Made by a program: the position numbers and the translations under genes. This document shows positions 8,954 to 19,455 of a stretch of 38,324 nt of DNA, piece by piece. The DNA comes from Mesorhizobium sp. B2-7-1 (lineage in GTDB: Bacteria > Pseudomonadota > Alphaproteobacteria > Rhizobiales > Rhizobiaceae). Under the pieces are notes generated by a model. That model was not told the DNA's origin and made no database searches. It saw nothing but the letters and a program-made list of their open reading frames with translations. The number at the start of each line of letters is the position of its first letter. Positions within the stretch are counted from its first letter, which is position 1. The stretch covers positions 1-38,324 of the forward strand of contig NZ_VFUA01000063.1 of assembly GCF_006440735.1 (NCBI RefSeq), in the 5' to 3' direction.

Positions 8954-10834
8954 ATGCCATCATCTCTGATCCGGCGCGGAGTGTGGGCGATCGGCGTTGC
9001 CGTGCTCGTCATCGCGCTCGCGGTCGCGGCGTTGCCGCTGATTGCCTCGACCCGCATCGTGCGCGACCGCATCGCCTGGGAATTGAGTGCCTGGAGCGGC
9101 TTCAGGGTCACGATCGACGGCTCGCCGCGCATCGAGGTGTGGCCGAAGTTCCGGGCCATCCTCAGCGACGTGACGCTGTCGCAGTGGACGGAGACCGACG
9201 CGCCGCCGGTGGTCGAGGCCGATCGCGTGGAAGTCGATCTCTCCGCCATGGCGGCCTTGCAGGGCAACGTCGCCTTCTCGACTGCAAGGCTGGTGCGCCC
9301 GACGATCAGGGTCCAGCGCATGGCGAACGGCTTCTACCTGCCGCCGCTTCCGACCGGCGGGCGCATCACGCGCTCCATCGATACCGCGCGCGGCTTGATT
9401 ACCGCCAACCCGCAAAAACCCGATCTCGGCAAATTGCCTTCCGACCCGTTCGGCACCGTCGAATTTCGCGATGGCCGCGTGGTGACTTCGGTTGACGGCA
9501 AGGACGCCGAAATCCTGAGCAGCCTGAACGGCCAGGTCAACTGGGAAGCGATGAACAGCGATGCATCGCTGACCGCGACCGGAATCTGGCGCGGCGAAAG
9601 CGTGCAGCTCGATTTCTCCTCGGCGAAACCGCTGGTCCTGTTTGCCGGAGGGGCGGCCCCCGTCACCCTCTCCTTCAAGGCTGCGCCCGCGACATTCTCC
9701 TTCGACGGAACGGCCTCGATCTCGGACAATGCCTATCTGGACGGCCAGGCAAAGTTCGCCGCGCCGTCGCTGCGGCGCGTGCTGGAGTGGTCGCAGGCAG
9801 GCATCGCGCCAGGTGCTGCGATCGGCACCGTCTCTGTCAGCAGCAAGGTGAACGCCTCGGCGGGACGCGCGAAGTTCGAGAACACCACGGTCACGCTCAA
9901 CAACAATCCGGGCATGGGAGCGCTGGATTTCTCCTTCGCCGAGGGGCGCCCGGTGATTGCCGGCACGCTCGCCTTCGATACGCTGGACCTGAGATCCTTC
10001 CTGTCGGCTTTCACGCCCGTCGCGCCCACCGGCGAGGCCGGCCCCGGCGATATCGACACCAGCTTCGCCGACCGCATCAACCTCGACCTCAGGCTGTCGG
10101 CGGCGCACGCCACCGCCGGACCGGTCCAGCTGGCCGACGTCGCGGCGACCGCGCAGGTCAAGAACGGTCTTGCCGTGTTCGACATATCCGACGCGTCAGC
10201 CTTTGGCGGCACCGTCCAGAGCAGCCTGCGTTTCGACCGCAAGCCGGAAGGCACGCAGGTCGAGATGCGGCTCCTGGCATCGGATGTGGACACGGGAGCC
10301 TTTGCCACGGCGGCGGGAATGACGCGGCTGGTGCCGGTCGGCACCGGGACGGTGTCGGTCATCCTCAAGGGGCCGGGCAAGGCGTGGAACTCGATCTTCG
10401 AGAATGCCGACGGATCGTTCTCTGCGACTTTCGGGCCGGGCACGCTCAACGGGCTCGACCTGCCGGCCTTCCTCAAGCGCAACCAGCAAGGCGGCTTCTT
10501 CGCGCTCGACGACGTCGCCAATGGTTCGCTGCCGATCGACGGCGCCGAGATCAAGGCAAGCATTTCGAAGGGGGTGGCGCGCCTGGACAAGGCCGAGATC
10601 AATTCGCAGAAATACAAGATCTGGCTGTCCGGCATCGCCTCCTATGTCGGACGCGGGCTGGCGCTTTCGGGCGGCGTGGTACCCAACGGACAGCCGGCGC
10701 AGCAGCCCCAGCAGGCCAATGGTCAGGCGGCCAGTCCGGCACCCGCGCCGCCGAGCCAATCGCTGTTCTTCGTCGGCGGCAACTGGAGCGCGCCGTTCAT
10801 ATCGCCGATCGCCCCCGGCGTTTCAGGCCAGTAA
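8954..10834 (+). CDS. AsmA family protein
   Basis: The 626-aa protein has one N-terminal membrane anchor (about residues 10-32, very hydrophobic, preceded by arginines) and a long periplasmic beta-rich body. AsmA features are the opening after the anchor (R-V-T-I-D-G-S-P-R-I-E-V-W-P) and repeated short beta-strand units. The C-terminal AsmA_2-like region contains a G-x-L-N-G-L-D-L-P motif. The extreme C-terminus is Pro/Gln-rich. AsmA-like proteins act at the envelope, probably in lipid transport between membranes; a specific role here cannot be assigned. The open frame extends upstream to 8798, but the ATG at 8954 places the membrane helix at the N-terminus as in relatives. The ribosome-binding site is weak. 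Confidence 0.82.
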   Translation: MPSSLIRRGVWAIGVAVLVIALAVAALPLIASTRIVRDRIAWELSAWSGFRVTIDGSPRIEVWPKFRAILSDVTLSQWTETDAPPVVEADRVEVDLSAMAALQGNVAFSTARLVRPTIRVQRMANGFYLPPLPTGGRITRSIDTARGLITANPQKPDLGKLPSDPFGTVEFRDGRVVTSVDGKDAEILSSLNGQVNWEAMNSDASLTATGIWRGESVQLDFSSAKPLVLFAGGAAPVTLSFKAAPATFSFDGTASISDNAYLDGQAKFAAPSLRRVLEWSQAGIAPGAAIGTVSVSSKVNASAGRAKFENTTVTLNNNPGMGALDFSFAEGRPVIAGTLAFDTLDLRSFLSAFTPVAPTGEAGPGDIDTSFADRINLDLRLSAAHATAGPVQLADVAATAQVKNGLAVFDISDASAFGGTVQSSLRFDRKPEGTQVEMRLLASDVDTGAFATAAGMTRLVPVGTGTVSVILKGPGKAWNSIFENADGSFSATFGPGTLNGLDLPAFLKRNQQGGFFALDDVANGSLPIDGAEIKASISKGVARLDKAEINSQKYKIWLSGIASYVGRGLALSGGVVPNGQPAQQPQQANGQAASPAPAPPSQSLFFVGGNWSAPFISPIAPGVSGQ

Positions 10835-10867
10835 ATCGGGGGCGCAACGCGTCCCCGTCCCTGGTTC

Positions 10868-11686
10868 TCAACCGCGCTGCGCGGCCTGCTCGTCGAGCTG
10901 GCGCTGCATCTCGCGGCGCTTGTTGGCGATCGAGGCGATGATGACGCCGACCGCCACCACCGCGATCAGGATCGTGCAGGCGGCGTTGATTTCCGGCGTC
11001 ACGCCGAGGCGCACCTGGCTATAGATCTTCATCGGCAGCGTGGTGGCGCCGGGACCCGAAGTGAAGCTCGCGATGACCAGGTCGTCCAGCGAGAGCGTGA
11101 AAGCCAGCATCCAGCCGGAGATGATCGCCGGCAGGATGACCGGCAAGGTGATCTGGAAGAAGGTCTTCACCGGCGGCGCGCCGAGATCCATCGCCGCCTC
11201 CTCCAGCGAGCGGTCGAACGTGACCAGGCGCGACTGCACGACGACGGCGACGAAGCACATGGTGAAAGTGATGTGCGCGAGCGTCACGGTGAGGAAGCCG
11301 CGGTCGAGCCCGACGGCGACGAAAAGCAAGAGCAGCGACAGGCCGGTGATGACTTCCGGCATGACCAGCGGCGCGAAGACCATGCCCGAGAAGAGCACCC
11401 GCCCCCTGAAGCGCGTGTAGCGCGTCAGCGTGATGGCGGCGAGCGTGCCAAGCACGGTCGCAACCGTGGCCGAGATGACGCCGACGCGCGCCGTCACCCA
11501 GGTGGCATCCATCAGACCTTGGTTGTGGAACAGCGACACGTACCATTTGGTCGAGAAGCCGCCCCAGACGGTGACGAGCTTCGATTCATTGAAGGAAAAG
11601 ACGATCAGAAGCACGATCGGCAGGTAGAGGAAGGCAAAGCCCAGCACGATCGAGGTGATGTTGAAGCGGCTCCAGGTCGCGTTCAT
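10868..11686 (-). CDS. potI: Polyamine (putrescine-type) ABC transporter permease, PotI/PotC-like
   Basis: The 272-aa inner-membrane permease has six predicted helices and the cytoplasmic EAA loop seen as L-E-E-A-A-M-D-L-G-A-P-P, which docks to the ATPase. It belongs to the PotC/PotI subfamily of polyamine importers. The start codon overlaps the end of potH by 4 bp (ATGA), so translation is probably coupled. It is the last gene of a leftward potF-potG-potH-potI operon. Putrescine rather than spermidine is suggested by the order and similarity to potFGHI and by the puuAB-like genes in the same window, but specificity is not proven by sequence. Confidence 0.88.
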   Translation of the reverse strand: MNATWSRFNITSIVLGFAFLYLPIVLLIVFSFNESKLVTVWGGFSTKWYVSLFHNQGLMDATWVTARVGVISATVATVLGTLAAITLTRYTRFRGRVLFSGMVFAPLVMPEVITGLSLLLLFVAVGLDRGFLTVTLAHITFTMCFVAVVVQSRLVTFDRSLEEAAMDLGAPPVKTFFQITLPVILPAIISGWMLAFTLSLDDLVIASFTSGPGATTLPMKIYSQVRLGVTPEINAACTILIAVVAVGVIIASIANKRREMQRQLDEQAAQRG

Positions 11687-12651
11687 TTGCCTTGCTCCTG
11701 TGCCTTCGCCTGCGCCTGCTGGAAGAACATGATCGGGATGGTCAGCACCAGGAGCAGGATGACGGCCACCGCCGACGAGACCGGCCAGTCACGGTTGGAG
11801 AAGAATTCGTTCCAGAGCGTCTTGCCGATCATCAGCGTCTGCGAGCCGCCGAGGAGATCGGGGATGACGAACTCGCCGACAGCCGGAATGAACACCAGCA
11901 GGCAGCCGGCGACGACGCCGGGCAGCGACAGCGGGAAGGTGATCTTCCAGAAGGCGCTGGTCTGCGGGCAGCCGAGGTCCTGCGCGGCCTCGACCAGCGA
12001 ATAGTCCATCTTTTCCAGCGAGGAATAGAGCGGCAGCACCATGAAAGGCAGATAGGAATAGACGATGCCGATGAAGATCGCCGTGTAGGTGTTGAGGATA
12101 ACCAGCGGCTGGCTGATCAGGCCCGTCGCGAGCAGGACCTGGTTGAGCAGCCCCTCGGGTTTGAGGATACCGATCCAGGCATAGACGCGGATCAGGAACG
12201 AGGTCCAGAACGGCAGGATCACCAGCATCAGCAGGGTCGGGCGGATCGCCGCCGGCGCGCGCGCCATGCCATAGGCGATCGGATAGCCGACGATCAGGGT
12301 GAGTATCGTCGAGATCCCCGCGATGATCAGGCTCGTCACATAGGCGTTGAAATAGAGCGCGTCCTGGGTGAGCCAGGTGTAGTTGTCGAAGTTGAGATCG
12401 CGGAAGCCTGCGAAGAATCCGGAAACGCCATCGCTGAAATCGAGCACTGGCGTGTAGGGCGGCATGGCGATCGCCGTCTGCGACAGCGAGATCTTGAAGA
12501 CGATGATGAAGGGGACAAGGAAGAAGAACAGCAGCCAGAGATAGGGAATGATGATGACGAGGCGGTTGACGAAGCCCTTTGCCAGCCGCGTCAGCGGCGT
12601 GGCGGCGGTAGCGATCGTCGATGGAGCGGCGGCAGCTGCGATGTTTGTCAT
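11683..12651 (-). CDS. potH: Polyamine ABC transporter permease, PotH/PotB-like
   Basis: The 322-aa permease has a first helix at about residues 30-52, a large periplasmic loop with D-G-V-S-G-F-F, and five further helices. The EAA loop reads L-V-E-A-A-Q-D-L-G-C-P-Q. It pairs with PotI as the second transmembrane subunit. It lies 9 bp after the ATPase gene and overlaps potI by 4 bp. An Ala/Thr-rich N-terminal tail precedes the first helix. Confidence 0.88.
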   Translation of the reverse strand: MTNIAAAAAPSTIATAATPLTRLAKGFVNRLVIIIPYLWLLFFFLVPFIIVFKISLSQTAIAMPPYTPVLDFSDGVSGFFAGFRDLNFDNYTWLTQDALYFNAYVTSLIIAGISTILTLIVGYPIAYGMARAPAAIRPTLLMLVILPFWTSFLIRVYAWIGILKPEGLLNQVLLATGLISQPLVILNTYTAIFIGIVYSYLPFMVLPLYSSLEKMDYSLVEAAQDLGCPQTSAFWKITFPLSLPGVVAGCLLVFIPAVGEFVIPDLLGGSQTLMIGKTLWNEFFSNRDWPVSSAVAVILLLVLTIPIMFFQQAQAKAQEQGK

Positions 12652-12660
12652 GTCCGCCTC

Positions 12661-13800
12661 CTACCTTGTCAGCACGACGCCGGCGTCGGGCCGGAAGGAA
12701 ACCCAGGCGCGGTCGTTCCAGGTCAGTGGATCCTCGGTGACACGCGAGGCGTTCAGCGCGCTTGCCCGCACGATCTGACCGTCGTCGAGCTTGATATGAT
12801 AGACGGTCATGTCGCCGAGATAGGCGACATCGTAGACCTCGCCTTCGAGCGCGTTGACCGCATCGACCGGCTTTTTGGAAGAAACCTTGATCTTCTCCGG
12901 CCGGATCGCGAAAATGATGTCGGAGCCGGCAGCGGCGTCGCTGCCATTGTCGACGACGATCTGCGCTCCGGTCGCGCCGGTGATGCGCGTGGCGCTTGCC
13001 GTGCGCTCGGCAACCTTGCCCTCGAACATGTTCACATTGCCGACAAAATGCGCCACGAAGCGCGAGGTCGGCGCCTCGTAGATCTCGGCAGGCGTCGCGA
13101 CCTGCATCACCTCGCCCTTGTCCATGATGGCGATGCGGTCGGCCATGGTCATGGCCTCCTCCTGGTCATGCGTGACGACGACGAAAGTGAGGCCGAGTTC
13201 CTGCTGCAGGTCCATCAGTTCGAACTGCGTTTCCTCGCGCAGCTTCTTGTCGAGCGCGCCGAGCGGCTCGTCGAGGAGCAGAACCTTCGGGCGCTTGGCG
13301 ACCGAGCGGGCAAGCGCCACGCGCTGGCGCTGGCCGCCCGAGAGCTGGTGCGGCTTGCGCTTGGCGAACTGCTCGAGCTTGACGAGCTTCAGCATCTCGG
13401 CGACGCGCTTGTCGATATCGGCCCCAGGCATGCCTTCCTGCTTCAGGCCGAAGGCGATGTTCTTTTCCACCGTCATATGCGGGAACAGCGCGTAGGACTG
13501 GAACATCATGTTGACCGGCCGCTTGTAGGGCGGGATGCCGCGCAGGTCCTGCCCGTCGAGAAGGATGCGGCCCGCCGACGGCTCCTCGAAGCCGGCGAGC
13601 ATCCTGAGCAGGGTCGACTTGCCGCAGCCGGAAGCGCCGAGCAGGGCGAAGAACTCTCGCTCGAAGATGGTCAGCGACAGATTGTTGACGGCGGTGAAGT
13701 CGCCGAACTTCTTGGTGACCTTGTCGAACTGGATATACGGCTTGGCGTTCGGGTCGTTCCATGGCGCGAAATCCCTGCGGATGCTGCCAAGCGATTTCAT
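12661..13800 (-). CDS. potG: Polyamine ABC transporter ATP-binding protein, PotG/PotA-like
   Basis: The 379-aa ATPase drives polyamine import at the inner face of the membrane. Visible motifs are Walker A G-A-S-G-C-G-K-S-T, signature L-S-G-G-Q-R-Q-R-V-A-L-A-R-S, Walker B V-L-L-L-D-E-P-L-G-A-L-D and the H-loop V-V-T-H-D. A C-terminal TOBE/OB regulatory domain covers about the last 110 residues. The ATG at 13800 was chosen over an in-frame GTG 9 bp upstream because of its GGAGTGGGG ribosome-binding site. The gene follows potF after a stable hairpin (13842-13869). Confidence 0.9.
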   Translation of the reverse strand: MKSLGSIRRDFAPWNDPNAKPYIQFDKVTKKFGDFTAVNNLSLTIFEREFFALLGASGCGKSTLLRMLAGFEEPSAGRILLDGQDLRGIPPYKRPVNMMFQSYALFPHMTVEKNIAFGLKQEGMPGADIDKRVAEMLKLVKLEQFAKRKPHQLSGGQRQRVALARSVAKRPKVLLLDEPLGALDKKLREETQFELMDLQQELGLTFVVVTHDQEEAMTMADRIAIMDKGEVMQVATPAEIYEAPTSRFVAHFVGNVNMFEGKVAERTASATRITGATGAQIVVDNGSDAAAGSDIIFAIRPEKIKVSSKKPVDAVNALEGEVYDVAYLGDMTVYHIKLDDGQIVRASALNASRVTEDPLTWNDRAWVSFRPDAGVVLTR

Positions 13801-13841
13801 GGTCCCCACTCCGTTACTTTTTTGAATTCCCCAAAAGAAAG

Positions 13842-13869
13842 CGACCCCGGCAGTTGGCTGCCGGGGTCG
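13842..13869 (-). terminator. Intercistronic hairpin between potF and potG
   Basis: A perfect 12-bp GC-rich stem (13842-13853 with 13858-13869) with a 4-nt loop is followed on the minus strand by CTTTCTTTT. It lies 11 bp after the potF stop. It resembles an intrinsic terminator inside the operon. It could act as an attenuator or as a 3'-end protector, giving more binding protein than ATPase and permease. Confidence 0.65.
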
Positions 13870-13880
13870 TGTCTCAATGC

Positions 13881-14978
13881 TTACTGGCCTGTGACGATCT
13901 TGGTCCAGGTGCGCGTGATGACACGCTGTGTCTTGGGATCGTATGGCGCAACGGTATAAAGCTTCTTCGTGGTCTCTTCATCCGGATAGACCGAAGGATC
14001 TTCCAGGATCGCCTTGTCGACGAACTGCTGCGAGGCCTTGTTGCCGTTGGCGTAGAGCACGTAGTTCGACGACTTGGCGATGACTTCGGGCGTCATCATG
14101 TAGTTGATGAACTCGAGCGCGTCGGCGACATGCGGCGCGTCCGCGGGGATCGCCATCTGGTCGAACCACATCTGGGCGCCTTCCTTCGGCACCGAATAAC
14201 CGATCTCGACGCCCTGCTTGGCTTCCTCGGCGCGGTTGCGCGCCTGGAAGACGTCGCCCGACCAGCCGATGGCCAGGCAGATGTCGCCATTGGCCAAGGC
14301 GTTGATGTATTCGGACGAATGGAACTTGCGGATATAAGGCCGGACCTTCAGCAACGCTTCCTCGGCCTTGGAAATGTCATCGGGCGAGGTGCTGTTGGGA
14401 TCGAGCCCGAGATATTTCAGCGCCGCCGGAATGACGTCGGCGGGAGAGTCCAGCACGTAGACGCCGCAATCCTTCAGCTTGGCCAGCTTGTCGGGATTGA
14501 AGAAGGTGTCCCAGCTGTCGATCTTGTCGGTGCCGAGCGCGGCCTGCACCTTCTTGATGTTATAGCCTAGACCGACCGTGCCCCACATGTAGTTGACAGA
14601 ATATTCGTTGCCCGGATCGTATTTGGCGGTGCGCTCGGAAATGACGTCCCACATGTTGGAGATGTTGGGCAGCTTCGACTTGTCGAGCTTCTGGAACACG
14701 CCGGCCTGGATCTGGCGCGCCAGGAAATTGGCGCTCGGCACGACGACGTCATAGCCGCTGCCGCCGGCAAGCAGTTTCGTCTCCAGGATCTCGTTGGAAT
14801 CGAAGGTGTCATAGACGACCTTGATGCCGGTCTTCTTGGTGAAGTCGTCGATGATCGAAGAGTCGATATAGTCCGACCAGTTGTAGACGTTGACGACGCG
14901 GTCTTCGGCATGGCCGGTTATTGTGAAAAGCGTCAGAAATGCCGACGTCGCCGAAAGCAAGAGCGCTTTGCGGATCAT
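13881..14978 (-). CDS. potF: Polyamine (putrescine-type) periplasmic substrate-binding protein, PotF/PotD-like
   Basis: The 365-aa secreted protein has an N-terminal signal peptide of about 24 residues ending G-H-A. The mature part begins V-V-N-V-Y-N-W-S-D-Y-I, the hallmark of polyamine-binding proteins. The fold is a type II periplasmic binding protein with the family motif G-Y-D-V-V-V-P-S. It delivers substrate to PotH/PotI. It is the promoter-proximal gene of the operon, and a ribosome-binding site AAAGGAG precedes the ATG. Confidence 0.9.
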   Translation of the reverse strand: MIRKALLLSATSAFLTLFTITGHAEDRVVNVYNWSDYIDSSIIDDFTKKTGIKVVYDTFDSNEILETKLLAGGSGYDVVVPSANFLARQIQAGVFQKLDKSKLPNISNMWDVISERTAKYDPGNEYSVNYMWGTVGLGYNIKKVQAALGTDKIDSWDTFFNPDKLAKLKDCGVYVLDSPADVIPAALKYLGLDPNSTSPDDISKAEEALLKVRPYIRKFHSSEYINALANGDICLAIGWSGDVFQARNRAEEAKQGVEIGYSVPKEGAQMWFDQMAIPADAPHVADALEFINYMMTPEVIAKSSNYVLYANGNKASQQFVDKAILEDPSVYPDEETTKKLYTVAPYDPKTQRVITRTWTKIVTGQ

Positions 14979-15315
14979 GGTGTTCTCCTTTGGTGAGTAT
15001 TCCCTCGCCGGCTCGTCGCGATATGGCGGCGCGGCGTTGGTTTCAGACTATTGAGCTTTCCGGAGAGCGACAAGCGTGAACTGTCCACGCCAGGCTCGAT
15101 CACGACATCAAGGTCGAAGGCATTCCAGCCTCCCCGGCGAGGCACCCGGGCCGCGTCAGCGGCATTCACCGCGGCGTAAGCATAGCGATCACGATGCTGT
15201 CCGGTCCCGAGCAGGCCGGCGGAGACACTTGGCAAGATACGCCTGTCTTGTTGTTGCCGTAATCGCAGCCTGCCCGTCCGGCAACTGGGTTGTCAATGGG
15301 GAACGCTGCCTATCG
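14979..15315 (-). promoter_or_regulatory. Intergenic region with the likely potF promoter
   Basis: This 337-bp stretch separates the EamA gene stop from potF and holds no gene that I can support. On the minus strand TTGTCG (15073-15068) and TAGTCT (15050-15045) are spaced by 17 bp. They form a reasonable sigma-70-like promoter, leaving a leader of about 60 nt before potF. No clear terminator for the EamA gene was recognised. Confidence 0.4.
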
Positions 15316-16281
15316 TCAATTGGGCGACGGCAGGCCGGTGACGCCGGGACGCGCCGGCCGTGTCTGGCGCTTGAACTCCAGGCCGATATGGACGAGCAGC
15401 GCCGTGACGACGACCGCGCCGCCGATGATGGTGCGCACCGACGGCACTTCGGAATGGACGAGCCAGACCCAGATCGGCCCAAGGATCGGCTCGAAGGTGC
15501 CGAGCAGCGCCGCGATCGCCGCCGGCACCAGCCGCGCGCCCATGGCAAAAAAGGCGAGGCCGACGCCGAGATTGATGACGCCGAAGGCGAAGAGGAAGCC
15601 CATGTCGCGCCCGGAGACCGCGAACTCCGATGCCTGGGAAGCGGCGAAAGCACTGGCGAGCAGCGCCGCAAGGCAATTGGCCGGCACCATGCGCACATGG
15701 GCGAAGCGCCGGGTGATCACGGTCGCGACGGAAAACATCACCGCGATCAGCAGCGCCAGTCCATCGCCGATCGGCGAGACGGCGCCGCCCAGGGATTCCG
15801 AGACCATGATGGCGACGCCGGTGATGACCGCGGCAATCGCGATCCAGGTCGCCGGACCGACCCTTTCGCGAAACAGGAGCCAGGCGAGCAGAGCCGCCAG
15901 GAGCGGCACGCCAGCCTGCATCAGGAGGATGTTGGCGACCGTCGTATAGGCAAGCGCCACCACGAAGCTGGTCGAGGCGGTGGCGAAGCAGAAGGCGACG
16001 CCAAGGCCTGGCAGGCCCATGTGCCGAAAGAGGTTCAGTGTACCGCGCCAACCATCGCGCCAAAGCATGAAGGCGATGAGAAAGGCCACGGCCCAGAGCG
16101 AGCGCCAGAACACCACGGTCCAGCTGTCGCCGATATGGATGAAGCGGGCGATGGTGCCGCCGAAACTCCACATAAGCGCCGAAAGGAAGACCAGGAGCAT
16201 GCCGATCCGCTCCTCGCGCGGCGAGACGGCTGGCAAGGCGGTGGAGGACGGGGCGACGTGGGGCGAGGCGGTATCGGTCAT
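15316..16281 (-). CDS. DMT-family transporter with two EamA domains
   Basis: The 321-aa inner-membrane protein has ten predicted helices arranged as two homologous five-helix EamA repeats, about residues 27-160 and 175-300. Each repeat starts with the typical pattern, such as S-A-L-M-W-S-F-G-G in the first. The drug/metabolite transporter superfamily mostly exports metabolites or drugs; the substrate cannot be predicted. It reads in the same direction as, and upstream of, the pot operon, but the 337-bp gap suggests separate transcription. Confidence 0.85.
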   Translation of the reverse strand: MTDTASPHVAPSSTALPAVSPREERIGMLLVFLSALMWSFGGTIARFIHIGDSWTVVFWRSLWAVAFLIAFMLWRDGWRGTLNLFRHMGLPGLGVAFCFATASTSFVVALAYTTVANILLMQAGVPLLAALLAWLLFRERVGPATWIAIAAVITGVAIMVSESLGGAVSPIGDGLALLIAVMFSVATVITRRFAHVRMVPANCLAALLASAFAASQASEFAVSGRDMGFLFAFGVINLGVGLAFFAMGARLVPAAIAALLGTFEPILGPIWVWLVHSEVPSVRTIIGGAVVVTALLVHIGLEFKRQTRPARPGVTGLPSPN

Positions 16282-16418
16282 GGCAGATGACTGTCAGCGG
16301 TTTGCGTTCGACACGATGCACCAGGGACGACGAGGAACTGCGTCTCAATCGCGTAGCGCAAAGGCGCAAAACCGGCGTGATCCAGCGCTCGGCGAGGCTT
16401 GGGACACATCCGCCGGTA

Positions 16419-17861
16419 TCATCCCTGGAAATCGAAGGCGCTGAGGCCTGTCACCATCTCGTCGAGGCCGAGCGGGCGCGTCACCGGCGGCTCGGCGCGC
16501 GCAAGGCAGCCGGCGCGCCCGCAAAGCCGGCAGGCGGGGCCGACCGGCGTGGCGATGCCTTGCCCGGGCTTGCCGGTGGCTCCGGCCGGCAGCGCCACGC
16601 CATAGATGATCTCGTCGCGGAAGCCGACATCGCAACCGAGCAAGAGCGCGGTGCGACGCGGCCGTTCGGAGAAGGCGCCTTGCGGGCCTTCCAGCGTGCG
16701 GGCGATGCAAAGGAATTCGGCGCCATCAGGCATCTCCACCGCCTCGACCAGTATCTGGCCCGGCTGCGAGAAGGCCGCATGGACGGGAAGCTTTGGGCAG
16801 CCGCCGCCGAAACGGCTCTGCGGATAGCCCTGGCTGCCGGCCTTGCGGAAGCGGTTACCGGCATTGTCGACTTCCAGCATGAAGAACGGCACGCCCGATG
16901 CGCCCTGCCGCTGCAGCATGGTCAGGCGGTTGGCCGCCTGTTCGAAAGAGACGCCGAAACGGGAACGCAAGACGTCGATGTCGTAGCGGGCGCGGACGGC
17001 GGCGGCGTGGAAAGCCTGATAGGGCATCATCAGCGCGTGGGCGGCGTAGCGGCCGAGCTCGAAACGGGCAAGCCGGCGCGCCTCGTCGGTGGCGAGCTTC
17101 AGCGCCTGGACCTCGCCCGCGATGGCCACCGACATGCGCATCAGGCTCGCCTCCATGGCGACCTCGCGCAACTGGTCGAAAGGCGACAGCCGCTCGGACA
17201 GGAACAGGCGCTGCGAATGGCGGTCGTAACGGCGGCGCCAATTGGGCATGGTGGCGACCGGCAACACCTTGACGACGATGCCGTGCTCGCGCCTCAGCCA
17301 GGCCTTCAGCGCGCCGGACAGATCGTCGCCGGGCTCGAGGGCCGATGTGAAAGCCTCCGCCTCTTCCTCCAGCGAAGCGAAGTGGTTCGGCCGGCGCTCG
17401 AACACTTCGTGGACTTCATCGGCAGGCAAGCGCGTGCCGGACAGCGCGGTCGCCCTGCCCTCCTTGGCCAATAACTGGTTGAGGTCGGACAGGCGCTCGG
17501 CCTGCTCGCGGTAGGCACGAAAGAGCTTCACCATCGCCGCCGAGGCATTCGGCGCCGTCTCGGCGAGGTCGATCAATTCCTGGTCGCCGGGCAGTTCGCC
17601 GGCAAGAAGCGGATCGCTGAACGCTTCGCGCAGGGCAGCGATCGAGCCTTTTGTCTCTCCCTGCAGTTCGTGCGGATCGACCTTATAGACGGAGGCAAGC
17701 TTGAGAATGAGCTGCACCGTCAACGGTCGCTGGTTGCGCTCGATCAGGTTGAGGTAGGAAGGCGAGATGCCCAGCCCCTCGGCCATCGCCGTCTGGGTCA
17801 GGCTCCTGGCGGTGCGCAGCCGCCGCAGCCGCGGCCCGGCAAAAATCTTCTGGTCGGCCAT
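16419..17861 (-). CDS. XRE-family short-chain acyl-CoA-type regulator (PccR/RamB family)
   Basis: The 480-aa cytoplasmic regulator has an N-terminal Cro/CI helix-turn-helix (about 8-62, containing L-T-Q-T-A-M-A and S-Y-L-N-L-I-E-R-N-Q-R). A central IrrE/M78-like domain follows whose usual HExxH reads R-E-V-A-M-E-A, so it is probably not a protease. The C-terminal DUF2083 region ends with the cysteine-rich C-R-L-C-G-R-A-G-C. Relatives include RamB (regulates aceA in corynebacteria) and PccR (propionyl-CoA assimilation in Rhodobacter). It is divergent from aceA here, which strongly suggests control of isocitrate lyase in response to acetate or acyl-CoA. The start is the ATG with AAGGA 8 nt upstream; an ATG 9 bp earlier at 17870 is possible. 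Confidence 0.87.
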   Translation of the reverse strand: MADQKIFAGPRLRRLRTARSLTQTAMAEGLGISPSYLNLIERNQRPLTVQLILKLASVYKVDPHELQGETKGSIAALREAFSDPLLAGELPGDQELIDLAETAPNASAAMVKLFRAYREQAERLSDLNQLLAKEGRATALSGTRLPADEVHEVFERRPNHFASLEEEAEAFTSALEPGDDLSGALKAWLRREHGIVVKVLPVATMPNWRRRYDRHSQRLFLSERLSPFDQLREVAMEASLMRMSVAIAGEVQALKLATDEARRLARFELGRYAAHALMMPYQAFHAAAVRARYDIDVLRSRFGVSFEQAANRLTMLQRQGASGVPFFMLEVDNAGNRFRKAGSQGYPQSRFGGGCPKLPVHAAFSQPGQILVEAVEMPDGAEFLCIARTLEGPQGAFSERPRRTALLLGCDVGFRDEIIYGVALPAGATGKPGQGIATPVGPACRLCGRAGCLARAEPPVTRPLGLDEMVTGLSAFDFQG

Positions 17862-17882
17862 CCCTGCCATCCTTGACAAGAA

Positions 17883-18032
17883 TTTACATGAACATCGAGT
17901 CCGGCGGTCGCTTCGCTGTTTTACAATTATGACAAATTTACAGGCGCAGCCTGTCAATGGCAACACAGCTTTTCCTTTATTTTCGATGCCAAAAGGCGGT
18001 TTTCCTAGATGACTTTCGCACCGCAATGTAAA
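17883..18032. promoter_or_regulatory. Regulator-aceA divergent control region with TTTACA repeats
   Basis: The hexamer TTTACA occurs on the plus strand at 17883-17888, 17920-17925 and 17937-17942. Its inverse TGTAAA occurs at 18027-18032. A TTGACA -35-like element reads leftwards near 17957 towards the regulator gene. Repeated AT-rich half-sites in an otherwise GC-rich region shared by a regulator and its probable target are good operator candidates. Confidence 0.4.
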
Positions 18033-18111
18033 TGATGTCATACACAAGCGCTGCAGATTAGGCCTTTGTGGCGCATCGCCGAAGCAGTTCCCAAACGATC
18101 CGGAGTGACCA

Positions 18112-19401
<1,290 letters not shown>

Positions 19402-19455
19402 CCGATAACAACCAGAGGAAACGCCCGCAGGGCATTTGCACCGAGGAGAAGACCA

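Noticed and set aside
11692..13959. Plus-strand open frame of 755 codons across potH and potG
   Set aside because: It is antisense to two well-supported transporter genes and has a composition dominated by Arg, Asp and His with no domain.
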